Below the pieces are notes generated by a model. That model ran no database searches. It saw only the letters and a program-made list of their open reading frames with translations, and was not told where the DNA came from. Below are positions 41,371-52,756 of a DNA stretch of 64,000 bases, in pieces (position 1 is the stretch's first letter; each line of letters starts with the position of its first letter). The translations under genes and the position numbers were made by a program. Source of the DNA: Gordonia neofelifaecis NRRL B-59395 (GTDB lineage: Bacteria; Actinomycetota; Actinomycetes; Mycobacteriales; Mycobacteriaceae); contig NZ_AEUD01000001.1 in NCBI RefSeq assembly GCF_000192435.1, positions 1-64,000 on the forward strand. Direction: 5' to 3'.

Positions 41371-41421
41371 CGAACGTCGTTCTATTCTATCGAACATGGT
41401 TCGATAACCGAACAACGTTCG
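41371..41421. promoter_or_regulatory. Array of three inverted repeats, TetR operators
   Basis: CGAACGTCGTTC at 41371-41382, the 19-base palindrome TATCGAACATGGTTCGATA at 41388-41406 and CGAACAACGTTCG at 41409-41421, all built from CGAAC/GTTCG half sites. They cover both promoters of the divergent TetR and MFS genes. Confidence 0.75.
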
Positions 41422-41439
41422 ATATGAAGGAGGTGTCCC

Positions 41440-42909
41440 ATGGCTACCGCCACTGAGACCTCGTCGCGCGGGTCGAAACCGACCCGCACATACAACTCAT
41501 TGCGAGCGGCGTGGATCCCGCTGTTCGCGCTCTGTCTGGCCTTCTTCGTGGAGATGGTCGACAACACGCTGCTCACCATCGCGCTGCCCACCATCGGCCG
41601 CGACCTCGGCAGCGGCACCGTCGCTCTTCAATGGGTGACGGGCGCGTACTCGCTGACCTTCGGCGGATTGCTCCTGACCGCGGGTTCGGCGGCCGATCGA
41701 TTGGGCCGTCGACGCGTCCTGCTGGTCGGGCTGGCGGCGTTCGGCCTGATCAGCCTGGCTGTTCTAGCCGTGTCGACGACGGGGGAGTTGATCGCTCTGC
41801 GCGCGGCCCTCGGCGTCGCCGCAGCGGCGATGGCACCGATCACCAACTCGCTGGTCTTCCGCCTGTTCGACGACGAGCGGCTCCGGATGCGGGCGATGAC
41901 GCTGATGATCGTCGTCGGCATGAGCGGGTTCATCCTCGGACCGGTGCTCGGCGGCACCGCGCTCGCGCATGTCGGATGGGAATGGCTGCTGCTGGTCAAC
42001 GCGCCGATCGCCCTCGTCGCCTGGATCGGGGTCCGCCTCGGTGTCCCGGCCGATCGTCGCGAAGACCTCACCCACGACCGCCTCGACCTGCCGGGCGCCG
42101 TGCTGAGCATCCTGGCGATCGGCCTCGGGTGCTTCACCCTCACCGCCGGGGTCGAGTACGGATGGGCCTCCCTGCCGGCTCTGGCGTCGGTGGGCGGGGC
42201 GATCGTCGCGCTGATCGGCTTCGTGTGGCACGAGAGGCGGACACCGGAACCGATGCTCGACCTCGGTGTCTTCTCCGTCGGGACGGTACGCGGCGCGGCG
42301 ATCGCTCAGGTCGGCACATCGATCGCGATGGCCGGTGTCATGTTCGGCCTGATCCTGCACTTCCAGTACGCCTACGGCTGGAGTCCCATGCGCGCCGGGC
42401 TCGCCAACCTGCCATTGATCCTGACGATGATCTTCGCGACCCCGCTCTCCGAGTTCTTCGCGAGGCGGTTCGGGCACCGGATCGCCTGTCTGATCGGGGC
42501 CGGCTTCCTGGCCGCGGCCCTGGCCGGGCTCGCGTGGGGTGTGGAGCACGGCTACCTGGTGATCGCGATCTGCATGGTCCTGCTGACGATCGGACTGCGC
42601 ACGGTGATGACGATCTGTGCCGTCGCCCTGGTCGGTGCCATGCCGAGCAACCGCACGTCGATCGGCACCGCGCTCAACGACACCGCGCAGGAGGTCGGGT
42701 CCAGTATCGGCACCGCGGTCGTCGGCACGTTGATCGCGGCCCTGGTGACGACCACTCTCCCCGCCGGCGCGTGGAGCGCCGACCTGATCGCGTCGTTCTT
42801 CCACGGCGAGCGGATCACCTACGCCGTGCTCGCGGTCGTGGTCGGTGTCGTCGCCGGATGGGGTGCGCTCACCCTGACCGATTCGCGCGCGACCGACGAG
42901 CACGCCTGA
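41440..42909 (+). CDS. MFS drug/proton antiporter, DHA2 type (14 TM)
   Basis: The 489-residue membrane protein has about 14 hydrophobic segments and DHA2 features: motif A-like AADRLGRRRVLLVG after TM2, the motif D1-like WVTGAYSLTFGG, and motif C-like GPVLGG in TM5. The family exports antiseptics, dyes and antibiotics with proton exchange. AAGGAGG precedes ATG 41440. Probably induced when a ligand releases the divergent TetR protein. Confidence 0.92.
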   Translation: MATATETSSRGSKPTRTYNSLRAAWIPLFALCLAFFVEMVDNTLLTIALPTIGRDLGSGTVALQWVTGAYSLTFGGLLLTAGSAADRLGRRRVLLVGLAAFGLISLAVLAVSTTGELIALRAALGVAAAAMAPITNSLVFRLFDDERLRMRAMTLMIVVGMSGFILGPVLGGTALAHVGWEWLLLVNAPIALVAWIGVRLGVPADRREDLTHDRLDLPGAVLSILAIGLGCFTLTAGVEYGWASLPALASVGGAIVALIGFVWHERRTPEPMLDLGVFSVGTVRGAAIAQVGTSIAMAGVMFGLILHFQYAYGWSPMRAGLANLPLILTMIFATPLSEFFARRFGHRIACLIGAGFLAAALAGLAWGVEHGYLVIAICMVLLTIGLRTVMTICAVALVGAMPSNRTSIGTALNDTAQEVGSSIGTAVVGTLIAALVTTTLPAGAWSADLIASFFHGERITYAVLAVVVGVVAGWGALTLTDSRATDEHA

Positions 42910-42946
42910 GGCGTCCGCGTCCGGTGCCGGGTGCGACCATGGAGCG

Positions 42947-44593
<1,647 letters not shown>

Positions 44594-44721
44594 CGGGAGG
44601 CGGTCGACAGCATCGACCACGGGTGCGTCGCAGAAAACACCACCCGCGATAGGCGAGGTGGCGTGCCCGTTTTGTCATTAGGCTCCTGGGTGAACGTGTC
44701 CAAATATCTGGGAGGAACTCC

Positions 44722-46557
44722 GTGCCTGCTGAAACGATCTACCCCTTCGACGACACCCAAGACTTCGAGGACGTGCAACGCGGTTTCATCGGGACCATCT
44801 CGCCGGGGCAGATCACCAACGCGGCAGGCGACGTCGTCTGGGACTGCAATTCGTACGACTTCATCTCCGGAGACGCCCCCGACACCGTGGACCCCAGCCT
44901 GTGGCGGCAGTCGCAGCTGGTGGCCAAGCACGGCCTGTTCGAGGTCACCGACGGCATCTATCAGGTGCGCGGCTTCGACCTCTCGAACATCACATTCGTC
45001 GAGACCGACAACGGGATCATCGTCATCGATCCGCTGATCTCGACCGAGACCGCCGCGGCGGCGCTGAAGCTGTACCGGGAACATCGCGGTGACCGGACGG
45101 TCGTCGCCGTCATCTACACCCATTGCCACGTCGACCACTTCGGCGGCGTCAAGGGCGTCACCACCGAAGAGGACGTCAAGGCCGGCCGCGTGCAGATCAT
45201 CGCACCGCAGGGCTTCATGGAGCCGGCGATCGCCGAGAACCTGTACGCGGGCACGGCGATGGGCCGCCGCGCGGGGTACATGTACGGCGCCGCGCTCGAC
45301 CGCAGCCCCGAGGGCGGCGTCGGAGCGGGACTCGGCCAGACCACGTCGACCGGCACCGTGACGCTGATCGCGCCCACCGTGGACATCACCGAGACCGGTC
45401 AGGAACTGACGGTCGACGGCGTTCGCATGGTGTTCCAGTTGGCACCGGGCACCGAGGCACCGGCCGAGATGCACTTCCACTTCCCGGACCGTCGCGCACT
45501 CTGCATCGCAGAGAACGCCACGCACACGCTCCACAACATCCTGACGATCCGCGGCGCGGTGGTTCGTGACCCGCACATGTGGGCGCACTACCTCGGTGAG
45601 GCGATCGAGATGTTCGGCGACGAGACCGACGTCGTGTTCGCCTCGCACCACTGGCCGACGTGGGACAGCAAGCGGGCGATCGGCTTCCTGCAGGTGCAGC
45701 GCGATCTGTACGGCTACCTGCACGATCAGACGCTGCGCATGCTCAACCAGGGCTACACCGGAATCGAGATCGCCGAGCGCATCCAGATGCCGCCCGCGCT
45801 CGACAAGGAATGGAGCACGCACGGCTACTACGGCACCGTCAGCCACAACGTGAAGGCCATCTACCAGCGCTACATGGGCTGGTACGACGGCAACCCGGCC
45901 CGGCTGTGGCAGCACACCCCGGAGGAGTCGGCCAAGCGATACGTCGAGTTCATGGGTGGCGCCGACGCGGTCGTCGAGAAGGCACGCGGGTCGAAGGAGG
46001 CGGGCGATCTGCGCTGGGCGGCGCAGGTCCTCGACCATGTGCTCTTCGCCGAGCCCGATCACGCCGCAGCCAAGGCGTTGCAGGCCGACACCCTCGAACT
46101 CCTCGGTTTCGGCAGCGAGAACGGCACCTGGCGCAGCGCGTACCTCTCGGGCGCGATGGAACTGCGTCGTGGCAACTTCGGCACTCCGACGCAGACCGCA
46201 TCCGCCGACATCATGGCGCGACTGTCACCGGAGATGTTCTTCGACGCGGTCGCCATCACCGTCGACGGACCGCGCGCCTGGGATCTGTCGGTCGAACTGC
46301 GGTGGACCTTCCCGGACGCCGGCAAGACCTTCCGAACGCGGCTCGGCAACGGCGTGTTCAGCTACAGCAACGACCGCCCGGGCGATGTCGATGCGACGCT
46401 GACGGTTCCCGAAGCCGCGTTGCTGGCACTCGCGACAGGCGATCCGGCGGCCGCTCAGGAAGCCGGTCTGACGATCGATGGTGACGCTTCGGCGTTCCAG
46501 ACGCTTTTCGGTGTGCTCGATAAGCCGGACCCCGACTTCAACATCGTCCTGCCGTAG
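44722..46557 (+). CDS. Alkylsulfatase, SdsA1-like metallo-beta-lactamase family
   Basis: Hydrolyses alkyl sulfates such as SDS to alcohol and sulfate. The 611-residue protein has the binuclear zinc motif THCHVDHFGG (residues 133-142), the second cluster with EMHFHFPD and NATHT, the central dimerisation region (NPARLWQHTPEE, typical of the family) and a C-terminal SCP2-like domain (about 490-611). No signal peptide is seen. GTG 44722 has GGGAGG upstream. The alcohol and fatty acid produced could feed the dehydrogenases and CoA ligases nearby. Confidence 0.92.
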   Translation: MPAETIYPFDDTQDFEDVQRGFIGTISPGQITNAAGDVVWDCNSYDFISGDAPDTVDPSLWRQSQLVAKHGLFEVTDGIYQVRGFDLSNITFVETDNGIIVIDPLISTETAAAALKLYREHRGDRTVVAVIYTHCHVDHFGGVKGVTTEEDVKAGRVQIIAPQGFMEPAIAENLYAGTAMGRRAGYMYGAALDRSPEGGVGAGLGQTTSTGTVTLIAPTVDITETGQELTVDGVRMVFQLAPGTEAPAEMHFHFPDRRALCIAENATHTLHNILTIRGAVVRDPHMWAHYLGEAIEMFGDETDVVFASHHWPTWDSKRAIGFLQVQRDLYGYLHDQTLRMLNQGYTGIEIAERIQMPPALDKEWSTHGYYGTVSHNVKAIYQRYMGWYDGNPARLWQHTPEESAKRYVEFMGGADAVVEKARGSKEAGDLRWAAQVLDHVLFAEPDHAAAKALQADTLELLGFGSENGTWRSAYLSGAMELRRGNFGTPTQTASADIMARLSPEMFFDAVAITVDGPRAWDLSVELRWTFPDAGKTFRTRLGNGVFSYSNDRPGDVDATLTVPEAALLALATGDPAAAQEAGLTIDGDASAFQTLFGVLDKPDPDFNIVLP

Positions 46558-46568
46558 ACCCTGAGACG

Positions 46569-46601
46569 AGAGGACCCGCGGGCGAAGGCCTGCGGGTCCT
46601 C
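46569..46601. terminator. Terminator between convergent genes
   Basis: Hairpin with arms GAGGACCCGCGGG and CCTGCGGGTCCTC (one G-U type position), between the sulfatase and nitrobindin-like genes. Confidence 0.75.
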
Positions 46602-46634
46602 TGTCGTCATCTCAGCGGTGAACCGACGGCCGGA

Positions 46635-47261
46635 TCAGTTGAACTCCGACCCCGGATGGAATCGCCGAACGCGATGCAGCGTGTTCTGGTCGGTGTGGTG
46701 CATCTCGGTACCGGTGGCGACCAGCCGGAGCAGCAGATCCGAGGTGTAGCTGAACGTGTCGTCGTCGATGATCGTGAACGTGCTGGTGAAGTCCTTGATC
46801 TCGGCGCGTTCCATCAAATACCTGTTCTGCAGGATCCCGTACGACGGATCTCCGGGCTCGGCGTCGAAGTGGAGCACGGTGTCGTGCGGCTCGGCGGCAC
46901 TGCCCGCCTGGATCGCGATGCCGCGCCCGAAGACCACGGTTCGCATGATCTGACCGTTGGCCTTGTCCCACAGGAGGAAGCCGATCTCGTCGTGGAACGG
47001 ATCCATTCCCTCCTCGCCGTGCCGCCAGGCGGTCATCGAGTAGTTGAGGCCCCACAGCTTCTGGTCGCCGTTCTCTTGAACGCCGATCGGCTTGAACGAT
47101 GCCCGCTCGAAGTACGAGGTGTGGCCGGTCTCGTCATCGTTGTTGTGGTACGAGAGGTCGATGCCGACGTTGCCCTCCCAGACGCCGACCAGCGGGGTCA
47201 GCGGACCGAGTTTCTGCGGGCCGCGGATGTCGGTGATCGCGGGGACTTCGGTGGCGGTCAT
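46635..47261 (-). CDS. Nitrobindin/FABP-like heme-binding beta-barrel protein
   Basis: A 208-residue protein with the nitrobindin-type opening LGPLTPLVGVWEGN and repeated beta strands (RTVVFGRGIAIQAG, DTVLHFDAE, TSTFTIIDDDTFSYTSDL). Such barrels bind heme or lipids; the usual C-terminal heme-ligand His is not clear here, and LHRVRRFHPG is a candidate. ATG 47261. The 21-base palindrome 80 bases upstream suggests control by the MarR protein encoded next to it. Confidence 0.72.
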   Translation of the reverse strand: MTATEVPAITDIRGPQKLGPLTPLVGVWEGNVGIDLSYHNNDDETGHTSYFERASFKPIGVQENGDQKLWGLNYSMTAWRHGEEGMDPFHDEIGFLLWDKANGQIMRTVVFGRGIAIQAGSAAEPHDTVLHFDAEPGDPSYGILQNRYLMERAEIKDFTSTFTIIDDDTFSYTSDLLLRLVATGTEMHHTDQNTLHRVRRFHPGSEFN

Positions 47262-47344
47262 GGGTGCTCCAATCGTGAGGGCTGGGTGATCCGGTCTGCC
47301 GTGTCGAGCCAGTACTTGCGCTGACGCGAGCATTGCATGACGCA

Positions 47345-47365
47345 AGTCTTGCACATCGCAAGACT
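47345..47365. promoter_or_regulatory. MarR-type operator upstream of the nitrobindin-like gene
   Basis: AGTCTTGC and GCAAGACT form a perfect 8-base inverted repeat with a 5-base spacer. A second, shorter repeat TTGC...GCAA lies at 47333-47345, and another TTGCG is nearby. Confidence 0.65.
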
Positions 47366-47411
47366 GGATTTGGTCAAATCACCGATTCCTCGGCTGACCT
47401 GTGTCAGCGGC

Positions 47412-47894
47412 TCACATCGGCAGGTGGAGTCCGAGGTCGTCCGCAGTAGGCGGAACGTCGAGCGGTGCGTGGAGTTCGCGCAACGCACGGGCGCATGCCG
47501 CGCGCAGATCGGGATCGAGTAGATCCAGGACGCGGCGGAGTTCCCGTCTACGGTTAGCGGTCACCTGTCCGACCACCGTCCGCCCGGCCTCGGTGAGTTC
47601 CAGCATCACGATGCTCCGGTTGCCCGGATCGGCGCCGCGAACGAGGTGCCCGGACGCGTGGAGACGGTCCGCCATTCTGGTGATCGACGATCCGACCACC
47701 CCGAGCGCCTGGGCGCACCGGCTCGAACTCGACGGACCCAGTTTCTGAAGGGTCAGCAGCAGGCGGAACTGCGGCAGAGAGACATCGAGGTCGACGACGC
47801 TGCGCAAGGCCAGTCCGACGAGGTCCCGCGTCGCGGTCTCGAACGCGTGCACTTCATCGATGGAGGAGGTGGTTGCCGCGCCGTCGTCGCCCAT
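47412..47894 (-). CDS. MarR-family transcriptional regulator
   Basis: A 160-residue winged-helix protein with the MarR pattern SRCAQALGVVGSSITRMADRLHASGHLVRGADPGNRS (the recognition helix and wing). It is upstream of, and on the same strand as, the nitrobindin-like gene, with a MarR-like palindrome between. Autoregulation cannot be judged. Confidence 0.87.
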   Translation of the reverse strand: MGDDGAATTSSIDEVHAFETATRDLVGLALRSVVDLDVSLPQFRLLLTLQKLGPSSSSRCAQALGVVGSSITRMADRLHASGHLVRGADPGNRSIVMLELTEAGRTVVGQVTANRRRELRRVLDLLDPDLRAACARALRELHAPLDVPPTADDLGLHLPM

Positions 47895-47939
47895 TCGGCG
47901 AGTATGTCACGGGGTGCCAGGCGCGTCGGGTCCGAGTGC

Positions 47940-48242
47940 TCACGGCTCGAGGTGCTGCTCCACCCGTTCGACCTTCTGCGTCAACTGGCCGGTGAAGCCT
48001 TCGCGCATATCGGCTTTGAGCACGAGGCTGACGCGCGGACTGGTGGCCGCGACGGCCTCGCACGCGCTCTTGACCACCGCCATGCACTCGTCCCAGTCGC
48101 CTTCGATCGTGGTGAACATCGAGGTCGTCTCGTTGGGCAGACCGGAGGCGCGCACCACGCGGACCGCCTCGGCGACGGCTCGGCTGACCGATCCGTCGGG
48201 GTCGTCGGTGGTTCCCGGGGCGATGGAGAAGGCGAACAGCAT
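47940..48242 (-). CDS. Thiamine-binding/MTH1187 family protein (DUF77)
   Basis: The 100-residue protein matches the YkoF/MTH1187 (DUF77) single-domain fold: MLFAFSIAPGT at the start, RAVAEAVRVVRASGLPNETTSMFTTIEGDWDE in the middle and VSLVLKADMREG. Relatives bind thiamine or its pyrimidine in the cytoplasm. ATG 48242 fits the fold's first strand better than an upstream start. Confidence 0.82.
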   Translation of the reverse strand: MLFAFSIAPGTTDDPDGSVSRAVAEAVRVVRASGLPNETTSMFTTIEGDWDECMAVVKSACEAVAATSPRVSLVLKADMREGFTGQLTQKVERVEQHLEP

Positions 48243-48324
48243 GGTTCCGAGACTACGGGCGCGCTGCGGTCGTGGCTTGGCGAATACCACTGACCGGCGT
48301 CATGGACTCGTGGACAATCGGGGC

Positions 48325-48672
48325 ATGAGCTACACGTTGGCGTTCTGGTCGGGTGGGGACTCGGCCGACTGCGGTGACATCTACAACCGGCTGAACGGCG
48401 GGGAGTTCGTCGAAGGCGTGGCACCCGTCGACGAGGCGGTGGTCGAAGATCGGCTCGCGACGCTCGACGGCTGGGTCCGGCACGAGAACATGTTGTACCC
48501 ACCGGGGGCGACGACGGCGGACGGTCCCGCATTCGACACCTTCATCGACAAGCAGTTCGTGGTGTTCACCGGCTACGGCGTCGAGCCGCACGACATCAAT
48601 GTCGTCATCGACGTCATGCGGGGACTGGATTTCCGGTTGTCCGCCCCGCAGACGCTCGAGCGGTTCGAATGA
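48325..48672 (+). CDS. Hypothetical protein
   Basis: A 115-residue protein that begins MSYTLAFWSGGDSADCGDIY and has alternating strands and helices. Strong G/C third positions support it as coding. Family not recognised. It diverges from the DUF77 gene and is convergent with the SDR gene. Confidence 0.65.
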   Translation: MSYTLAFWSGGDSADCGDIYNRLNGGEFVEGVAPVDEAVVEDRLATLDGWVRHENMLYPPGATTADGPAFDTFIDKQFVVFTGYGVEPHDINVVIDVMRGLDFRLSAPQTLERFE

Positions 48673-48734
48673 TGGAAGCGCCCGGATCCGGCAGAGGGGA
48701 GAGCCGGACCCGGGCGGGTTCTGGGTGGGCGGGA

Positions 48735-50131
<1,397 letters not shown>

Positions 50132-50226
50132 GCCTTCGACGATACGCCGATGATGGCAGAAACTGTCACTATGGTGACGCGGCTCACCTTCCGGTACGGG
50201 CGCGTCGTCGGACGGCGACGCGGATG

Positions 50227-51264
50227 TCAGGGAGTCAGGATCGCGCGGCCGCTCACCCGTCCGGCTTCGAGGTCGTCGAAGGCGCGCTGGAAATCGGCCA
50301 GCGGGTACAGCGTGTGCTCCACCGTGAGCGCACCGCGCGCGGCGAGTGCGACTACTTCGAGGAGGTCGGCGCGGGTGCCGCCGTACGACTTCCGGATGTC
50401 CACGCCCCACGGCAGCGCTGCGGTGTCCGCGTTGGCGCCGTAGTTCAGCAGTCCGCCGCCGAGGCCGACAAGACGCAGGGCGCCTTCGGGGGCGACGACC
50501 CCCGCCGCCAGGTCCACCGTCGGCTGTACGCCCGCGAAGTCGAACACCGCGTCGGCGCCGTACCCATCGGATTCGGCGAGGATCGCGGCGGCGGCGTCGC
50601 CGTCGGACTTCACCGTCTCGTGGGCGCCGTGGCGTCGGGCGAGGTCGAGTTTGTCGTCGGCCGTGTCGACGGCGATGATCCGGGCCCCGGTGCTGGCGGC
50701 GAGGATCTGCACAGCCATGTGGCCGAGCCCGCCGACGCCGATGACGACGGCGGTGGCACCGGGCGTGAGCCACTCGCGGGCCGAGTTGATCGCGCGCATG
50801 GGAGTCAGGGCGGCGTCGGCGAGCGGCCCGGCGCCGACCGGGTCGACGTCCCCGAGAGGCAGGACGTGCCGGGCCGGCACGATGATGTAATCGGCCATCG
50901 CTCCGTCGGGTCCGAGGCCGGGCGTCGGCGGGTACCGGTAGCGTCCGCCGGTGATGCAGGCGTTGTCGTGCCCGGTCACACACGGGCGGCAGCGGCCGCA
51001 GCTCCAGATCAGGTTGATCAGGACCGGGCTGCCGGTCTCGATGTCGGAGACGTCGGGGCCGAGCGCGTCCACCCAGCCCGCCCCCTCGTGTCCGAGCGTC
51101 GGGTCGGGTCCGGGCCATGGCGTGGGGAGGTGGAGAACGTGGATGTCCGAATGGCAGAGCCCTGCGCTCGCGACCTTCACCCGGACCTCGCCGGGCCCCG
51201 GCTCCGGTGTCGGGACGTCGACGAGCTCGAGGGTTCCGGGGGCCGTCAGCTTGACTGCGCGCAC
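50227..51264 (-). CDS. Zinc-dependent alcohol dehydrogenase
   Basis: Oxidises alcohols with NAD(P). The 345-residue MDR enzyme has catalytic zinc ligands in GLCHSDIH and GHEGAGWV, the structural zinc cluster CGRCRPCVTGHDNAC, and the Rossmann motif GVGGLGHMAVQ. GTG 51264 with GAAGGAG upstream. Strand and spacing suggest joint use with the downstream TetR and SDR genes. Confidence 0.93.
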   Translation of the reverse strand: MRAVKLTAPGTLELVDVPTPEPGPGEVRVKVASAGLCHSDIHVLHLPTPWPGPDPTLGHEGAGWVDALGPDVSDIETGSPVLINLIWSCGRCRPCVTGHDNACITGGRYRYPPTPGLGPDGAMADYIIVPARHVLPLGDVDPVGAGPLADAALTPMRAINSAREWLTPGATAVVIGVGGLGHMAVQILAASTGARIIAVDTADDKLDLARRHGAHETVKSDGDAAAAILAESDGYGADAVFDFAGVQPTVDLAAGVVAPEGALRLVGLGGGLLNYGANADTAALPWGVDIRKSYGGTRADLLEVVALAARGALTVEHTLYPLADFQRAFDDLEAGRVSGRAILTP

Positions 51265-51430
51265 TGTCCTACTCCTTCTCTGGGGTACTGCCAACGCTAT
51301 GCCGGAACCATCCGACGCACGGCGGATCGGTGATCGCAAACGGATCGGCAACGGTGATCGCGCGGGTTCCGGCGGTTCGGGACGTCGCGGTACGGTTGGG
51401 CCGAGGAGTCCGTTCGGACGACATGCCCGT

Positions 51431-52024
51431 TTGTCGAGGAGGATCATCATCCGTCGCACCGTCTTGGCCGCAGCACTGCCGATCGCTGTCGGAGCGGCCG
51501 GGGCCGCCTGTTCGTCGGGCCCGACGGATCCGGTCGCGACTCGGACGGTCACCGAGACCGTCGATTCGTCGGTTGCGTCGTCGACGACCTCGGCGCCGGG
51601 CGATTCCGGAATCGTCTGGCCCGCCAAGCGCGGCGAACTCGCCTGTCGAAACGGGCAGTCCGAGGGCTCCGACGTCTGTGTCCTCAAGGGGCAGAAGATT
51701 TCCGGTGACGTCGAGTTCACCCGCTTCCGCGTCGTCAAGCTCATCGATTCGCAGATGTCCGGGACGGTGAGGATCACGGGGGTCAAGGAGGCGGTCGTGA
51801 CCGGCACGCAGATCGACGGCGATCTCGCCGTCTCCTCGGACGGTGGCGCGGTCGTGAAGACGTCCAGGGTCGGCGGATCGCTCGCGATCAGCGGCGGGCA
51901 GCACGCGACCGTGGTGAAGAACGCGGTGGGCGGTGACCTGACATGCGATGTTCGGCGCGCGGACGGGGTCGGGAACAGTGTCGGCGGTCAGACCACCGGG
52001 GCATGTTCTCGACTGCGCCGCTGA
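51431..52024 (+). CDS. Lipoprotein with a beta-solenoid-like repeat region
   Basis: About 190 residues: basic start, hydrophobic stretch and lipobox GAAC, a Thr/Ser-rich linker, then short repeats of about 20 residues (VKLIDSQMSGTVRITG, AVVTGTQIDGDLAVSS, AVVKTSRVGGSLAIS, ATVVKNAVGGDLTC) like bactofilin or polymer-forming beta-helix proteins. The start is odd: GAGGAGG is followed by ATC codons at the right distance, not by ATG, GTG or TTG. A TTG at 51431 overlaps that site. A rare ATC start at about 51446 is possible. Confidence 0.6.
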   Translation: MSRRIIIRRTVLAAALPIAVGAAGAACSSGPTDPVATRTVTETVDSSVASSTTSAPGDSGIVWPAKRGELACRNGQSEGSDVCVLKGQKISGDVEFTRFRVVKLIDSQMSGTVRITGVKEAVVTGTQIDGDLAVSSDGGAVVKTSRVGGSLAISGGQHATVVKNAVGGDLTCDVRRADGVGNSVGGQTTGACSRLRR

Positions 52025-52052
52025 CGGGCTGTCGGGGGCTACCGTCGAAGGG

Positions 52053-52652
52053 GTGAACAGCCCGGCACGCGTTCGGCGTATCCTCCTGATCCGGCACGGC
52101 CAGACCGCCTGGTCACTGGCGGGCAGGCACACCGGCCGGACCGACGTCGGGCTGACCGCCGCGGGTGAGGTTCAAGCGCGGGCGCTGTCCGGGCTCCCCG
52201 GTCGTCTCGGGCTCGTCGACCCGTATGTGATCGCTTCGCCGCGGGCTCGGGCGCTACGGACCGCGGAGCTCGCAGGCCTGGCGCCCGACGAGATCTCCGA
52301 AGGAGTGGCGGAATGGGACTACGGCCGATATGAGGGCATCACCCGCGCGCAGATCCGGGCCGACAGTCAACCCGGCTGGACGATCTGGACGCACGGCGCG
52401 CCCGGTGGAGAATCGGTCGACGCGATGAGGGAACGTGTGGACCGCGCCGTCGCCCATGTCGGCGAGGTGCTCGCACAGCGTGACGTGGTGGTCGTATCGC
52501 ATGGTCACTTCTCGCGGTCGTTCGTGTGCCGGTACCTGGGCTGGCCGATCGAATACGGCGCTTCCGTCGACCTGCCGCCTGCCGGATCGGCACTGCTCGC
52601 CGAGATCGACGGCGAGCGGCGATTGGAGCGGCTGGCCGGCACGGAGGGCTGA
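52053..52652 (+). CDS. Histidine phosphatase family protein
   Basis: A 199-residue phosphoglycerate-mutase-like phosphatase with the catalytic RHGQTAW motif near the N-terminus, SPRARALRTAE, the acid-base Glu region EWDYGRYEG and the second His in VVSHGHFSR. Substrate unknown; relatives dephosphorylate sugar phosphates or metabolites. GTG 52053 has GAAGGG just upstream. It follows the lipoprotein gene by 28 bases. Confidence 0.88.
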   Translation: MNSPARVRRILLIRHGQTAWSLAGRHTGRTDVGLTAAGEVQARALSGLPGRLGLVDPYVIASPRARALRTAELAGLAPDEISEGVAEWDYGRYEGITRAQIRADSQPGWTIWTHGAPGGESVDAMRERVDRAVAHVGEVLAQRDVVVVSHGHFSRSFVCRYLGWPIEYGASVDLPPAGSALLAEIDGERRLERLAGTEG

Positions 52653-52756
52653 TACGCGCCAAAAACAATCATCTGTGCTTTTTTCTATCGAAATCGAGTA
52701 CGGTGATCCACGTCACCGCACTGCGGCCTCGCCGCGCGAATCGATGGGAACGGCAC

